Shown here: positions 1-11,980 of the stretch, one piece after another | Numbering within the stretch: position 1 is the first letter of the stretch | Layout of the letters: every line of letters begins with the position of its first letter | DNA from: Pseudomonas sp. | GTDB lineage: Bacteria; Pseudomonadota; Gammaproteobacteria; Pseudomonadales; Pseudomonadaceae | Direction: 5' to 3' | Length of the DNA stretch: 64,000 nt | NCBI GenBank assembly: GCA_022448005.1 | Contig: JAKUTK010000015.1 | Location: 1-64,000 of the forward strand | Program-made: the position numbers and the translations under genes | The notes under the pieces: model-generated | Seen by the model: the letters and a program-made list of their open reading frames with translations, nothing else | The model's database searches: none | Told to the model about the DNA's origin: nothing

Positions 1-137
1 CATTTGGGTTTGGGTTCGAAGACCTGAGGCTCGCTTGAGGCGCGACGCTTCTGGCCGTCCTTGATAGCGGTGATGCCCTGAGTGGTGCGGAATTTTTCGC
101 CGCTGGCAATGGCCTTGGGTTGGGAGGTGTCGGACAT
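1..137 (-). CDS. lipA: Lipoyl synthase LipA, N-terminal 45 codons (partial)
   Basis: Only the N-terminus is inside the window; the gene runs off the left edge. LipA is a radical-SAM enzyme that inserts two sulfurs into octanoyl groups on lipoyl domains. The visible residues begin MSDTSQPKAIASGEKFRT and contain the segment DGQKRRASSEPQVFEPKPK, which I recognise as the Pseudomonas LipA N-terminus. The catalytic cysteines lie outside the window. The next gene in Pseudomonas is the lytic transglycosylase family gene found here, which supports the call. Confidence 0.75.
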   Translation of the reverse strand, partial: MSDTSQPKAIASGEKFRTTQGITAIKDGQKRRASSEPQVFEPKPK

Positions 138-287
138 CGGCTTTCTGGGCTCCGCTAGAGGCTCCGTGGACGCGGCGGCTTGTGGCCGCCGCGCAGTTTA
201 TCACAGGCACTGACCGTTCAGTCGCGTCAGGCGAGCCGTGCGGTTGCTATGTGAGTTGCCGGTGAGAGGGCGGTTTGGGGCAGACGA

Positions 288-306
288 TGGCCGAATAATT
301 CGGCCA
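288..306 (-). terminator. 19-nt palindrome just after the transglycosylase stop
   Basis: TGGCCGAAT-A-ATTCGGCCA is a perfect inverted repeat (GGCCGAA stem with a TAA loop), seven bases beyond the stop of the minus-strand transglycosylase gene. No T-run follows, so it may be a weak terminator or an mRNA 3' stabiliser. Confidence 0.45.
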
Positions 307-312
307 CGTTCG

Positions 313-1614
313 CTAAGGTTCCGCGCGCAGCCGTCCCAGCAATTCCTGCGTCGGATGGCCATCGGCGGGCCAGCCCAATAGTTGCTGAAAACCACGGATA
401 GCACTGCGGGTATTGGCGCCAATGATGCCGTCCGGTGTGCCTGGGTCAAAGCCATGCATCGTCAGGCGCTCCTGCAGCTCGACGCGCTCGGAGCGGCTCA
501 GTGGCTGCTCACCTTTTGGCCAGCTTGCACGCACCCGGCCGGCACCGTTGAAGCGCTCGGACAGCAGCCCGATCGCCAGCGCATAGGATGACGAGTTGTT
601 GTAGCGCAGAATGGCCCGGAAATTATCCAGCACCAGGAACGCCGGTCCGCGATAGCCCGCGGGGAGCAACAGCGTAGCTGTTGCCTCATCCATATCAGTG
701 CCGCTCGGTAGTCCGGTCAATCCGAGCTGGCGCCAGGCGGCTACCGTTTTGCGGATAGCGTTGTCAGCCTGCGCATACTCGAACCCGTCCGGCAGCTTGA
801 CCTCAAAGCCCCAAGGTTGCCCGGCGTTCCAGCCAGAGGCCTGCAGGTAGTGCGCGGCCGAAGCCAGCGCATCGGCAGAGCTGCTCCAGATGTTACGGCT
901 GCCGTCGCCATCGAAATCCACGGCATGAGTGTTGTAGGTGGTTGGAATGAACTGGGTCTGTCCCATCGCGCCGGCCCAGGAACCCCGTAGCTGATCGGCG
1001 CTCACGTCGCCATGCTCGAGGATTTCCAGCGCAGCCAGCAACTGGCTTTTGGCAAATCCCGGACGTCGCCCCTCGTGTGCCAAAGTTGCGAGCGAGCGAA
1101 TGACGCTCTTGTCGCCCATGATCTGTCCGTAGCTGCTTTCCAGGCCCCAGATGGCCACCAGCGTGTTCCGGTCCACACCATAGCGCGCCTCAATGTCGTC
1201 CAGCGTCGCTTGATGTTGGTTTAGCAGGCGCTGGCCGCGCTCGACCCGCTGCTTTGATAGCGCGCCGTCCAGATATTGCCAGACCGGTCGACTGAACTCG
1301 GGCTGGCTGCGATCCGCAATGATGATGCTCGGGTCAGGCGTGACACCTGCAAAGGCGCGGTCGAAAACCTGCGCCGAGACACCCGCCTGAAGGGCCTCGC
1401 TGCGAAAAGCGTCGCGCCATTCAGCGAAGCTCAGTTGAGCAGGCTCGGCTTCGGGTGGCACCACGTTGGATCCGGCAGTGCTCTGAGCCGGCTGGCTAGT
1501 CGCGGCCACCTCGGTTGGTGCGGCCGGCTCTGCGGCACAGGCAACCATTATGCTCAGGGCTGATCCGGCAATCAGAGTTCGCAGCAGCAGGACGGGGACG
1601 AAGGTGTAAAGCAT
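313..1614 (-). CDS. Lytic murein transglycosylase, MltB/SltB family lipoprotein with peptidoglycan-binding domain
   Basis: The product is about 433 residues and should cleave the MurNAc-GlcNAc bond of peptidoglycan in the periplasm, leaving 1,6-anhydro ends. The N-terminus is a hydrophobic signal ending in SIMVAC, a plausible though imperfect lipobox (Met at -3). The SLT_2 domain follows (about residues 60-350), with the catalytic glutamate in WGLESSYG and the family motif WAGAMGQTQFIPTTY. A C-terminal PG_binding_1 repeat contains DGIIGANTRSAIRGFQ. I chose the ATG at 1614 because it begins the signal peptide and has GAGAG upstream; an ATG at 1635 in frame is the alternative. It corresponds by position to the PA3992 family gene. 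Confidence 0.9.
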   Translation of the reverse strand: MLYTFVPVLLLRTLIAGSALSIMVACAAEPAAPTEVAATSQPAQSTAGSNVVPPEAEPAQLSFAEWRDAFRSEALQAGVSAQVFDRAFAGVTPDPSIIIADRSQPEFSRPVWQYLDGALSKQRVERGQRLLNQHQATLDDIEARYGVDRNTLVAIWGLESSYGQIMGDKSVIRSLATLAHEGRRPGFAKSQLLAALEILEHGDVSADQLRGSWAGAMGQTQFIPTTYNTHAVDFDGDGSRNIWSSSADALASAAHYLQASGWNAGQPWGFEVKLPDGFEYAQADNAIRKTVAAWRQLGLTGLPSGTDMDEATATLLLPAGYRGPAFLVLDNFRAILRYNNSSSYALAIGLLSERFNGAGRVRASWPKGEQPLSRSERVELQERLTMHGFDPGTPDGIIGANTRSAIRGFQQLLGWPADGHPTQELLGRLRAEP

Positions 1615-1674
1615 GCACCACTCTCGGCAGGTCATCGGCAGGTGACATTATCACGCTTTGAAGGGCTTGGCTTT

Positions 1675-1833
1675 TCAAGCCGCCAGAAGGACCGAAGCCT
1701 CCCAGTTGGTGGACTGGGAGGCTTCGCGGCGGTAGCTGCCTTTGCCTTTTTTCGGCTGTTCCTGGCGACAGCGGAACAGAGGTTGCGCTGCCAGGCTTTT
1801 GGCCTTGTTCGGCCGCTTTCGTTGCTTGCTCAT
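1675..1833 (-). CDS. arfA: Alternative ribosome-rescue factor ArfA
   Basis: This small gene (52 codons) encodes the ArfA backup for tmRNA: it recruits release factor 2 to ribosomes stalled on mRNA without a stop codon. Diagnostic is AAQPLFRCRQ followed by KKGKGSYRR, matching the PLFRxR...KKGKGSY core of E. coli ArfA, and the later NWEAS. The start ATG at 1833 has GAGGG about 7 nt upstream. It lies between the transglycosylase and holA, as PA3990 does in P. aeruginosa. A strong hairpin sits inside the last third of the coding sequence, as in E. coli arfA, so the transcript probably ends before the stop codon. Confidence 0.88.
   Translation of the reverse strand: MSKQRKRPNKAKSLAAQPLFRCRQEQPKKGKGSYRREASQSTNWEASVLLAA
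1694..1725 (-). terminator. Intragenic hairpin inside arfA (non-stop autoregulation)
   Basis: A perfect 12-bp stem (GAAGCCTCCCAG / CTGGGAGGCTTC) with an 8-nt loop lies within arfA, encoding EASQSTNWEAS, before the TGA at 1675-1677. In E. coli arfA a hairpin at the same place gives transcripts lacking a stop codon, by termination or RNase III cleavage. Full-length product is then degraded through tmRNA tagging and ArfA appears only when trans-translation fails. I infer the same control here. Confidence 0.8.
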
Positions 1834-1984
1834 CACGTACCCTCTTGCTTGCTCATGATCAGGCGAGGGCATCATAGGGGTTGTACAAAAAATGTCCAGC
1901 ACCTGCCGAGGGCTGGCAAGCCTGGAGCGCTGATTCAACTCGCGAGAATCAGGCGGGCCGATGCCAGCACTGCTTCGCCTCGTC

Positions 1985-3013
1985 CTACAACCGGATCTGA
2001 CGTCCACACAGCTGTAGGCACAGATCAGTCAATCCGACCCAGGGATCGCCTTCGGCCTGGCCCTTGATCTGTTCGTCAATCTGTTGCGCGCCCATCAGCA
2101 GGCGTTGCCAACCCGCTGCATCGTGTCGTTGAAGCGCTTTGCTGACCAGAGGTTTGCGCTTATCCCATACCGGTGGTCGAGCCTGGCTGAACGCACGGTC
2201 TAGCGGTACGCCCTGAGCGTACTGATGGGCAATATTGGCCAGCTGGCGGACTTCGCGCGCGACGGCCCAGAGGATCACCGGCGCCTCGACCCCTTCGGCG
2301 CGCAAGCCAGCGAGCATCTGCAGGATGTGCTCCGGCTGACCAAGCAGCGCGGCATCGATCAGCCCGAAGACGTCGTAGCGGGCGCTGTCAGCCACGGCAG
2401 CCTGCACGGTTTCGGTGGTTACCTGGCCGCCCTCGGCTAGCAGTTTTAACTTTTCGATTTCCTGCGCGGCGGCCAACAGATTGCCCTCGACGCGGGCTGC
2501 GATCAGTTCTACGGCTTCCTGGTCTGCGGCGAGACCGGCCTGTGCCAGGCGCTGTCGAATCCACTGCGGCAGCTGTTGCGCATCGACCGGCCAGATCTGC
2601 AGGAACTGCACCTGTTTGCCATCAATCAGCGCCTTGGCCCATTTGGTCTTTTGGGTGTTGCCGTCGAGCTTGGGCAGGCTGATCAGCAGTACGGTGTCTT
2701 CGGCAGGTCGTGCAAGGTAGTCGATCAGCGCAGCGGCGCCCTTGTCGCCGGGTTTGCCGTTGGGGATGCGCAGCTCCAGCAGGCGCCTTTCCGCAAACAG
2801 GGAGAGGCTGGCCCCGGCTTCGATGAGCTGGCCCCAGTCGAAACCGGTTTCGACGTTGAGTACCTGGCGCTCGCTGAAGTCTTGTTGGCGGCAGGCCGCA
2901 CGGATGGCGTCGCTGGCTTCCTGGCAGAGCAGGTGCTCGTCGCCACTGACCACATAGACCGGCGCTAGGGGCCCTTGCAGGTGCTTGGCAAGCTGGGCGG
3001 GAGGCAACTTCAT
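1985..3013 (-). CDS. holA: DNA polymerase III subunit delta
   Basis: 342 residues, normal length for HolA, the clamp-loader subunit that opens the beta sliding clamp. The N-terminus MKLPPAQLAKHLQ followed by PVYVVSGDEHLL is typical, as is the C-terminal domain with LLMGAQQIDEQIKG. It is followed on the minus strand by arfA and preceded by lptE, 40 nt away; leuS-lptE-holA is a conserved co-transcribed order in Pseudomonas. No unusual features. Confidence 0.95.
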   Translation of the reverse strand: MKLPPAQLAKHLQGPLAPVYVVSGDEHLLCQEASDAIRAACRQQDFSERQVLNVETGFDWGQLIEAGASLSLFAERRLLELRIPNGKPGDKGAAALIDYLARPAEDTVLLISLPKLDGNTQKTKWAKALIDGKQVQFLQIWPVDAQQLPQWIRQRLAQAGLAADQEAVELIAARVEGNLLAAAQEIEKLKLLAEGGQVTTETVQAAVADSARYDVFGLIDAALLGQPEHILQMLAGLRAEGVEAPVILWAVAREVRQLANIAHQYAQGVPLDRAFSQARPPVWDKRKPLVSKALQRHDAAGWQRLLMGAQQIDEQIKGQAEGDPWVGLTDLCLQLCGRQIRL

Positions 3014-3053
3014 CGGAAGGATCGGGAGCCTGCGTCAGCAGGCTCCCCGGTCT

Positions 3054-3659
3054 TCATTGCAGCGGCAGTTCGATGGGCGACTGCAACGGTTGTGCAGACT
3101 GCTCGCGCATCTGTGCCTCGATCGCCTCGGCTTCGGCGCGCTTCTTCGCTTCCGCGGTCTGCTGCAGCTGGTCGAGCTGTGCCGGTGTGATGTTGCGTAG
3201 GCGCATGCTCAGCTGCTGCAGGAGTTCGCGGCGCATTTCCCGGCGCAGCTGGCTGGCTTCCTGATCCGAACTGATCAGATTGCTGCTGTCATGAACATAC
3301 ACCTTGGACACTTCGACCTGGTCTGCCAGCAGCACTGTGTTTTGCGGCCCACGGATCTCATAGTCGAGACTCTGAGTCAATTCGTACTCGGCAGTGCGTG
3401 CTGCGGTCGTATAGCTGGCGGTACGTTGACGGGTCTGCTCACGCACCAGATCAAGGGTGTAGCGAGCACCGGGATAAACCCTGACGCCACTGTCCTTGAG
3501 CAACTCTTCAAGCTGCTGCACGGTTTCGCCGTAGCTGTTGCGGGCTTGCAGATTAACTTCATCGAGCGCGAAGTTGGTATCGCCCGTTCCCCGCAGCTGG
3601 AAGCCGCAGGCGCTCAACAGCAGGGCCAGGCCAACCACCACCAGATTGCGTTTGATCAT
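3054..3659 (-). CDS. lptE: LPS-assembly lipoprotein LptE
   Basis: LptE plugs the LptD beta-barrel and places lipopolysaccharide in the outer leaflet of the outer membrane. The product starts [20 protein letters not shown], a clear lipoprotein signal with lipidated Cys about residue 18, followed by QLRGTG. The LptE body ends near residue 170 and is followed by a Gln/Glu-rich, probably helical tail common in Pseudomonas. I chose the ATG at 3659 because AAGGGGAAAC sits just upstream. It lies between leuS (42 nt away) and holA, the usual order. Confidence 0.94.
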   Translation of the reverse strand: MIKRNLVVVGLALLLSACGFQLRGTGDTNFALDEVNLQARNSYGETVQQLEELLKDSGVRVYPGARYTLDLVREQTRQRTASYTTAARTAEYELTQSLDYEIRGPQNTVLLADQVEVSKVYVHDSSNLISSDQEASQLRREMRRELLQQLSMRLRNITPAQLDQLQQTAEAKKRAEAEAIEAQMREQSAQPLQSPIELPLQ

Positions 3660-3701
3660 GTTGTTTCCCCTTGCCAGTCTTGGCGCACGCGCCAAGACGA
3701 A

Positions 3702-6521
<2,820 letters not shown>

Positions 6522-6561
6522 CTACGCTTGTACAGGGGGCGGGATGAACACGAGGTGAATC

Positions 6562-7014
6562 ATGGGTAAAGAACGCCAGGCGGATGAGGGCAATCTGTAC
6601 GGACGCGTGCTGCAGCGGCTGACATTGGCCTTGGAAGAAGCCGAACGAAGAACGGGTGATGAGACTGGCGCTACGGCCGAATTGGAGGTCGGTGGGTTGA
6701 CCCCTGCGGAGTTCGACCTGATCCGTGCCTACCTGCAACAGGATTCGCAGTGGTTGTCCGGTTGGCACGCCGCTGCCGAAGAGCAGGCGCAGCTGGACCG
6801 TCAGGCGACCCGGCCAGCGTTGCGCAATGTGTTGCGGCAGCACTCGAGCAAGCACTGCAAGCAGAGCCCGCCTGCGCTGCGGCAATCAATGGTCTGCGCG
6901 CTCTGTGGCACTAGCGTGCATTGGCCAGAGGGCGCCGGCGCGGTCGCTTGCTCGGCTTGCGGTTCGCAGTTGCTTCGTGCTCGGCAACGGTTGCATACCT
7001 ACCCAAAGCACTGA
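6562..7014 (+). CDS. Zinc-ribbon protein (YbeL/DUF1451-like)
   Basis: A 150-residue protein corresponding in position to PA3986, divergent from leuS. The N-terminal half is charged and helical (LTLALEEAERR, then TPAEFDLIRAYLQQD). The C-terminal part holds two CxxC knuckles, CALC and CSAC, separated by about 20 residues, the usual pattern of a small zinc ribbon. Function is unknown; a nucleic-acid or protein-binding role is only a guess. The start is supported by GAGGTGAATC upstream. Confidence 0.7.
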   Translation: MGKERQADEGNLYGRVLQRLTLALEEAERRTGDETGATAELEVGGLTPAEFDLIRAYLQQDSQWLSGWHAAAEEQAQLDRQATRPALRNVLRQHSSKHCKQSPPALRQSMVCALCGTSVHWPEGAGAVACSACGSQLLRARQRLHTYPKH

Positions 7015-7086
7015 CGGCGTCCGTGCTGCCGACAAGCGGGCGCCTCGGCAGGTAAAGTGGCAGCGGCCGATCGACCGGAGCTGCAC

Positions 7087-7860
7087 ATGCCAATACGCTA
7101 TTTCTTCAAACAGTTACTGCTGCCGCCCGGTGGGCTGCTGTTGTTATTGCTCGCGGCCTGGTGGCTGCGGCGTCGCTCACCACGGCTGGCAGTATTCTGT
7201 TTCATGCTGGGGTTCGGTGGGCTGTGGCTGATGAGCCTGCCGGTGACCGTTGAGTGGGCAGCACGAGCGATCGAAAGCGAAGTGGCGCTGCATCGTTCGG
7301 AATGGAGCAGCCTCGGGAAGCGTGCACAGGCGATTGTCGTGCTGGGCGCGGGTCGAGAACAGGCCGATCCCGCGTGGGGTTCCGATCAGCCCAGCCATAT
7401 TGCCCTCGAGCGGCTGCGTTATGCATCGCGATTGGCGAAGGCGTCGGGTCTGCCAATCCTGGCGAGCGGTGGGCTGCACTATGGAGAGCCACCGAGCGAA
7501 GCGCAGTTGGCGGCCGAGGCGCTGGAGCGCGATTTCGATACACCAACGCAGTGGCTCGAAGAGCGCAGCCGAACCACCTGGGAGAATGCGCGCTATAGCG
7601 CGGAAATGCTCAAGGCGGCGGGTATCGAGCGTATCGTGCTGGTCACCTCGGCGTCGCACATGCCGCGGTCCCGCTGGTGTTTCGAGGAGGTGGGACTGGA
7701 GGTGATTGCCGCCCCGGTAGGCTTCCTGGGGGTTGCCAGCGGGCGACCCTTTGGCGGCTGGCTGCCCGAGGCGAAGGCCGTCTGGCAGAACGGCATGCTG
7801 CTCAACGAAGCAGTTGGCATGCTGGTCTACCCGCTGCTTTATGACAGCGCCTCTGAGTAG
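7087..7860 (+). CDS. YdcF/ElyC-type DUF218 membrane protein
   Basis: 257 residues. Two N-terminal transmembrane helices (LLPPGGLLLLLLAAWWL and AVFCFMLGFGGLWLMSLPV) precede a periplasmic DUF218 domain with AIVVLGAGRE, SGLPILASGG, EERSRTTWENARYSA and VTSASHMPRS, the SanA/ElyC/YdcF pattern. Family members act in envelope integrity and lipid-carrier or peptidoglycan metabolism; the exact substrate is unknown. The ATG at 7087 has CGGAGC upstream; a longer in-frame start at 7057 is less likely. It converges on lnt with a 33-nt gap. Confidence 0.85.
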   Translation: MPIRYFFKQLLLPPGGLLLLLLAAWWLRRRSPRLAVFCFMLGFGGLWLMSLPVTVEWAARAIESEVALHRSEWSSLGKRAQAIVVLGAGREQADPAWGSDQPSHIALERLRYASRLAKASGLPILASGGLHYGEPPSEAQLAAEALERDFDTPTQWLEERSRTTWENARYSAEMLKAAGIERIVLVTSASHMPRSRWCFEEVGLEVIAAPVGFLGVASGRPFGGWLPEAKAVWQNGMLLNEAVGMLVYPLLYDSASE

Positions 7861-7893
7861 AGGCACGTTGGACGCCGGCGGGCGCGATGAGTA

Positions 7894-9405
7894 TCAGCCT
7901 CGCCGGCGTCGTACCAGGCCCCAGCCGAGCAGCAGCGCACAGATGGCGATCAAGGGCCAGGAGCGCCATTGCAGATAGGGCGTCAGTCCCTGCATGGGCG
8001 TGACCTCGCCGTATAGCACCGCTTCCTGAAAAGCCGGGATTTGCTCGACGATGCCGCCGTGCGGGTCTATCAGCACCGTAACGCCGTTATTGGTGGCACG
8101 AATCATCCAGCGGCCTGCCTCCAGCGCTCGCATCTGTGCCATCTGCAGATGCTGCAGCGGGCCGATGGAGTGGCCAAACCAGGCGTCGTTGCTGACGGTG
8201 AGCAGGATGTCGCTCTGCGCCGCGAGGCCGGCGGCAAACTCGGGATAGACGACTTCGTAGCAAATGAACGGGGCGATCTGAAAGCCCTTCGCCTGCAGCA
8301 GTGGTTGCTCGGGTGAACCGCGGGCGAAGTCCGACATGGGTAGATCGAAAAAGGCGATGAGGCCACGCAACAGATCTTGCAGCGGCACGTATTCACCGAA
8401 CGGCACCAGCTTCTGCTTCAAGTAGGTACCTTGCGCGTCGCCTGCCGTGGTCAGGCCGTTGTAGTAGCGCAGCTCCCCGTCGGCATTGGGCTGGCGCACC
8501 GGGACGCCGGTGATCAGGGCTGACTGCCGGTCCTGGGCGAAGCGGCTCATCATCGTCAGGTAGCCTTCAGCGTGCTCCTTGAGAATGGGCACCGCCGTTT
8601 CTGGCCAGACGATGAGGTCCGCGGGTTTGCTGCGGAAGGTCATGTCGCGGTAGAGCAGCAGCTGCATCTCGAGCTTCTTCGGGTCCCATTTGATGCTTTG
8701 CGCGACGTTGCCCTGCATCGCGGCGACGGTGATTGGTTCGGCTTTTGCGGTTGTCCAGGCGTGTTCGTCAAAGCCCAGTGCGCCGCCCCAGAGGGCCACT
8801 ACGAGCAGCGATGCTCCGGCCAGCGATGCCTTGTGACGCAAAAGCTGGGGTAGCTCGACAAGCAGTGATGCGGTCAATGCGAGCGCAAAGGTCAGCAACC
8901 AGACGCCACCGAGCGGCGCAAGCCCGGCCAGTGGCCCTTCCAGTTGGCTGTAACCGGCATACAGCCACGGAAACCCTGTCAGTACCCAACCGCGCTGGGC
9001 ATCCAGGGCGAGCCAAAGTGCGGCGAACAGCAGGGCGTTGAGCAGTGGCGCCGCCGTCTGCCGTAGCCAGCGGGCCCAGGCCCAGCCCAGCAGCATGAAG
9101 AACAGCGCCAAACCGGCCACGAAGCCCAGTGTCAAAGCCCCGGCCAGCACCGGCGGCGCCGAGCCAAAGTCGTGAATGCTGACGTAAACCCAGCTGACGC
9201 CCGAGGCGAACAGGCCGAAGCCGTAGCACCAGCCGCGACCTGCCGCCTGTTTAGGCGTCAGCTCGCGCAGGCTCAGATAAATCACACCCATCGACACCAA
9301 GGCCAGCGGCCAGATATCGAACGGGGCGAGCGACAGGGTGGTCAGGGCGCCGGCGACAAGCGCCAGCAGGTTGCCGAGCCAGCTGGGGCGGGTAATCCAG
9401 CGCAT
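7894..9405 (-). CDS. lnt: Apolipoprotein N-acyltransferase
   Basis: Lnt N-acylates the N-terminal cysteine of lipoproteins in the inner membrane, the last step of lipoprotein maturation. The 503-residue protein has about six N-terminal membrane helices and a nitrilase domain. The catalytic triad is visible: Glu in WPETAVP (about 264), Lys in LKQKLVPFGEY (about 331) and Cys in PFICYEVVYP (about 381). The start at 9405 follows AAGGAAC; an ATG 39 nt upstream is less likely. It is the last gene of the miaB-phoH-ybeY-corC-lnt run. Confidence 0.96.
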   Translation of the reverse strand: MRWITRPSWLGNLLALVAGALTTLSLAPFDIWPLALVSMGVIYLSLRELTPKQAAGRGWCYGFGLFASGVSWVYVSIHDFGSAPPVLAGALTLGFVAGLALFFMLLGWAWARWLRQTAAPLLNALLFAALWLALDAQRGWVLTGFPWLYAGYSQLEGPLAGLAPLGGVWLLTFALALTASLLVELPQLLRHKASLAGASLLVVALWGGALGFDEHAWTTAKAEPITVAAMQGNVAQSIKWDPKKLEMQLLLYRDMTFRSKPADLIVWPETAVPILKEHAEGYLTMMSRFAQDRQSALITGVPVRQPNADGELRYYNGLTTAGDAQGTYLKQKLVPFGEYVPLQDLLRGLIAFFDLPMSDFARGSPEQPLLQAKGFQIAPFICYEVVYPEFAAGLAAQSDILLTVSNDAWFGHSIGPLQHLQMAQMRALEAGRWMIRATNNGVTVLIDPHGGIVEQIPAFQEAVLYGEVTPMQGLTPYLQWRSWPLIAICALLLGWGLVRRRRG

Positions 9406-9490
9406 GGATGTTCCTTGGATAGCCGCCGCAAGCGTGGACGGCATGCGGCGGGTGAATGCTAAAACGAGCTAATAAGTCAGCGCAGCAGCG

Positions 9491-10339
9491 CTAGCGATTT
9501 TCAATTTCGGTACGGGTCAGACGCAGCATGTGCACCCGGCGACTGTCGGCATTCAGCACGCGAAAACGGAAGCCATCGATCTCCGTCACCTCGTTGCGCT
9601 TGGGCAGGTGACCAAAAGTGCTCATCACCAGGCCAGCAACGGTGTCGAATTCTTCGTCGGGGAACTCGCTCTGGAAGAATTCGTTGAAGCTGTCGATGGG
9701 CGTCAGCGCCTTGACCAGAAAATCCCCGCTCGGCAGCGGTCGGATGTAGCTGTCTTCTTCGATGTCATGCTCGTCTTCGATGTCGCCAACGATCTGTTCG
9801 AGCACGTCCTCGATGGTGACCAGCCCGGCTACGCCGCCGTATTCGTCGATGACTATCGCCATATGGCTGTGGTTGGCGCGGAACTCGCGCAGCAGCACGT
9901 TGAGGCGTTTGGACTCGGGCACGAAAGTGGCGGGGCGCAGCAGGTCCTTGATGTCGAAATTCTGCTGATCGCCCTGCAGGATCAGCGGTAGCAAGTCCTT
10001 GGCCAGCAGCACGCCGATAACTTCGTCGAGGCTGTCGCCTACTACCGGATAGCGGGAGTGCGCTGCGGAAATGATCGCCGGGAGAAACTCCTTCGGCGAC
10101 TGGTCGGCCCTGATGCTCATCACCTGCGAGCGCGGCACCATGATGTCTCGCACTTGCAGGTCGGCGACCTGAATGGCGCCCTCGACAATCGCCAGGGCTT
10201 CGTTGTCGAGCAGTTTGTTCTGGTGGGCGCCGCGCAATACTTCCAGCAGCTCCTCACGGTTTTTCGGCTCATGGGCAAAAGCCTGGCTGATTTTCCCAAA
10301 CCAGGACTTTTGCCCGTTGCTCGATCGGTCTTCGCTCAT
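9491..10339 (-). CDS. corC: CorC/HlyC-type CBS-domain protein
   Basis: 282 residues with two CBS domains (RDIMVPRSQVMSI onward, and HMAIVIDEYGGVAGLVTIED) and a C-terminal CorC_HlyC transporter-associated domain. No transmembrane segment is present, so this is the short soluble form, linked in the literature to Mg/Co efflux. It lies between ybeY and lnt in the conserved ybeZYX-lnt order; ybeX is the same gene in E. coli. Confidence 0.93.
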   Translation of the reverse strand: MSEDRSSNGQKSWFGKISQAFAHEPKNREELLEVLRGAHQNKLLDNEALAIVEGAIQVADLQVRDIMVPRSQVMSIRADQSPKEFLPAIISAAHSRYPVVGDSLDEVIGVLLAKDLLPLILQGDQQNFDIKDLLRPATFVPESKRLNVLLREFRANHSHMAIVIDEYGGVAGLVTIEDVLEQIVGDIEDEHDIEEDSYIRPLPSGDFLVKALTPIDSFNEFFQSEFPDEEFDTVAGLVMSTFGHLPKRNEVTEIDGFRFRVLNADSRRVHMLRLTRTEIENR

Positions 10340-10378
10340 GTCTTTGACTCAATGGTCCTTGCAGTTGCCCGTAGCGGG

Positions 10379-10852
10379 CTATTCGTCGGCGTAAGGATCG
10401 GTGTGACCCAGCTCCGCCAACAGTTGACGCTCGATGCTCTCCATTTCCTCGGCTTCGTTGTCATCGATATGATCGTAGCCGAGCAGGTGCAGACAGCCAT
10501 GGATGACCAGATGCGCCCAGTGCGCCTGCAGTGTCTTGCCTTGTTCTGCTGCCTCCCGCTCAAGCACCGGCACGCAGATCACCAGATCGCCCAGCAACGG
10601 AATGTCCAGCATCGGAACGCCGCCCGGTCCGTCGGGCACATCCGCCGGAAACGACAGCACGTTGGTGGCGTAATCCTTCTGCCGCCAGGTGCGATTGAGT
10701 TCGCGCCCTTCGTCTTCGTCAACCAGTCGGATGGTCAGTTCGGAGTCGCCCTTGCGTTGGCGTAGCGCCAGCTCGCACCAGCGGTGCAGGTCGGCTTCGT
10801 CCGGAACGGCACCGGCAGTTGCAATCTGCAGGTCGAGCTCAATCACGCCCAT
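10379..10852 (-). CDS. ybeY: Endoribonuclease YbeY
   Basis: A 157-residue metallo-RNase used in 16S rRNA 3'-end maturation and ribosome quality control. The zinc motif is complete: [11 protein letters not shown] (H-x3-H-x5-H) in the C-terminal third. The N-terminal [11 protein letters not shown] is followed by the typical [19 protein letters not shown]. Its start overlaps the end of phoH by 14 nt, indicating translational coupling. Confidence 0.96.
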   Translation of the reverse strand: MGVIELDLQIATAGAVPDEADLHRWCELALRQRKGDSELTIRLVDEDEGRELNRTWRQKDYATNVLSFPADVPDGPGGVPMLDIPLLGDLVICVPVLEREAAEQGKTLQAHWAHLVIHGCLHLLGYDHIDDNEAEEMESIERQLLAELGHTDPYADE

Positions 10853-11846
10853 GTTCCTGAAGCGTGCGATTGCCGTTCTGCGCCTGATTGCCCTCGAAGG
10901 CCTCGTATGCCTCGACGATGCGCTGCACCAGCGGGTGACGCACGACGTCCTTTGGTTTGAAGTGCGTGAAGCTGATGCCGTTGACGTCCTTCAGGACTTC
11001 GATCACGTGGGCCAGACCGCTCTTGGTGCCACGAGGCAGATCGACCTGAGTAATGTCGCCGGTGATCACCGCGGTCGAGCCAAAGCCGATGCGGGTCAGG
11101 AACATCTTCATCTGCTCAAGAGTGGTGTTCTGGCTCTCGTCGAGGATGATGAAGCTGTTGTTCAGCGTGCGTCCGCGCATGTAAGCCAGCGGCGCGATCT
11201 CGATGACCTGCTTCTCGATCAGCCTGGCGACCTGCTCGAAGCCGAGCATCTCGTAAAGTGCGTCGTACAAAGGGCGCAGGTAAGGATCGATCTTCTGAGC
11301 CAGATCGCCGGGGAGGAAGCCGAGCTTCTCGCCCGCTTCGACTGCCGGGCGTACCAGCAGGATGCGACGAATCTGCTCGCGCTCCAGCGCGTCGACCGCG
11401 CAGGCCACCGCCAGATACGTCTTTCCCGTACCGGCTGGGCCGATGCCGAAGTTGATGTCGTTGTCGAGGATCGACTGCACGTAACGTTGCTGATTGACGC
11501 CGCGTGGACGGATATTGCCCTTGCGGGTGCGCAACGAAATGTTCGGGGTCGTGGATGAGTTGTTCAGCTCTTCCATTGCCGATTCCTGCAGGAACAGGTG
11601 AACCGTGTCCGGCGAGAGCTCAATGCTCTTGGTCTCGCGGTACAGGCGTCGCAGGAGGTGCTCTGCCGCTTGGGCCACATCGGGGGGGGCGACCAACTCG
11701 AACTGATTGCCGCGGTTGCGGATTTCCAGATCGAGGCGCTGCTCAATGAGGCGCAGATGCTCGTCGAACTGGCCGCAGAGATTGGCGAAGCGGTTGGCTT
11801 CAAAGGGTTCGAGGGTGAAACGATGAGGTTCTATGGGGGCGTTCAA
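10839..11846 (-). CDS. ybeZ: PhoH-like ATPase (YbeZ)
   Basis: 335 residues with a PhoH P-loop domain: Walker A in [12 protein letters not shown] and Walker B in [11 protein letters not shown]. The N-terminal region (about 1-120) is KH-like and precedes the helicase-like core. YbeZ partners YbeY in rRNA processing. It is second in the minus-strand run after miaB, from which it is separated by 134 nt. Confidence 0.94.
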   Translation of the reverse strand: MNAPIEPHRFTLEPFEANRFANLCGQFDEHLRLIEQRLDLEIRNRGNQFELVAPPDVAQAAEHLLRRLYRETKSIELSPDTVHLFLQESAMEELNNSSTTPNISLRTRKGNIRPRGVNQQRYVQSILDNDINFGIGPAGTGKTYLAVACAVDALEREQIRRILLVRPAVEAGEKLGFLPGDLAQKIDPYLRPLYDALYEMLGFEQVARLIEKQVIEIAPLAYMRGRTLNNSFIILDESQNTTLEQMKMFLTRIGFGSTAVITGDITQVDLPRGTKSGLAHVIEVLKDVNGISFTHFKPKDVVRHPLVQRIVEAYEAFEGNQAQNGNRTLQEHGRD

Positions 11847-11980
11847 GGGCTTTTAAGTGACCTGCTTTGCAAATAGGTTGGGTGAGAATAGCGCCGCGCG
11901 AGAAAAAAAGCAGCGCGCACCGGTCGTCGCGACCCGTGGCGAAAACGCAGCCGATGCCTTCGCTATCAGCTGCGGTTCAG

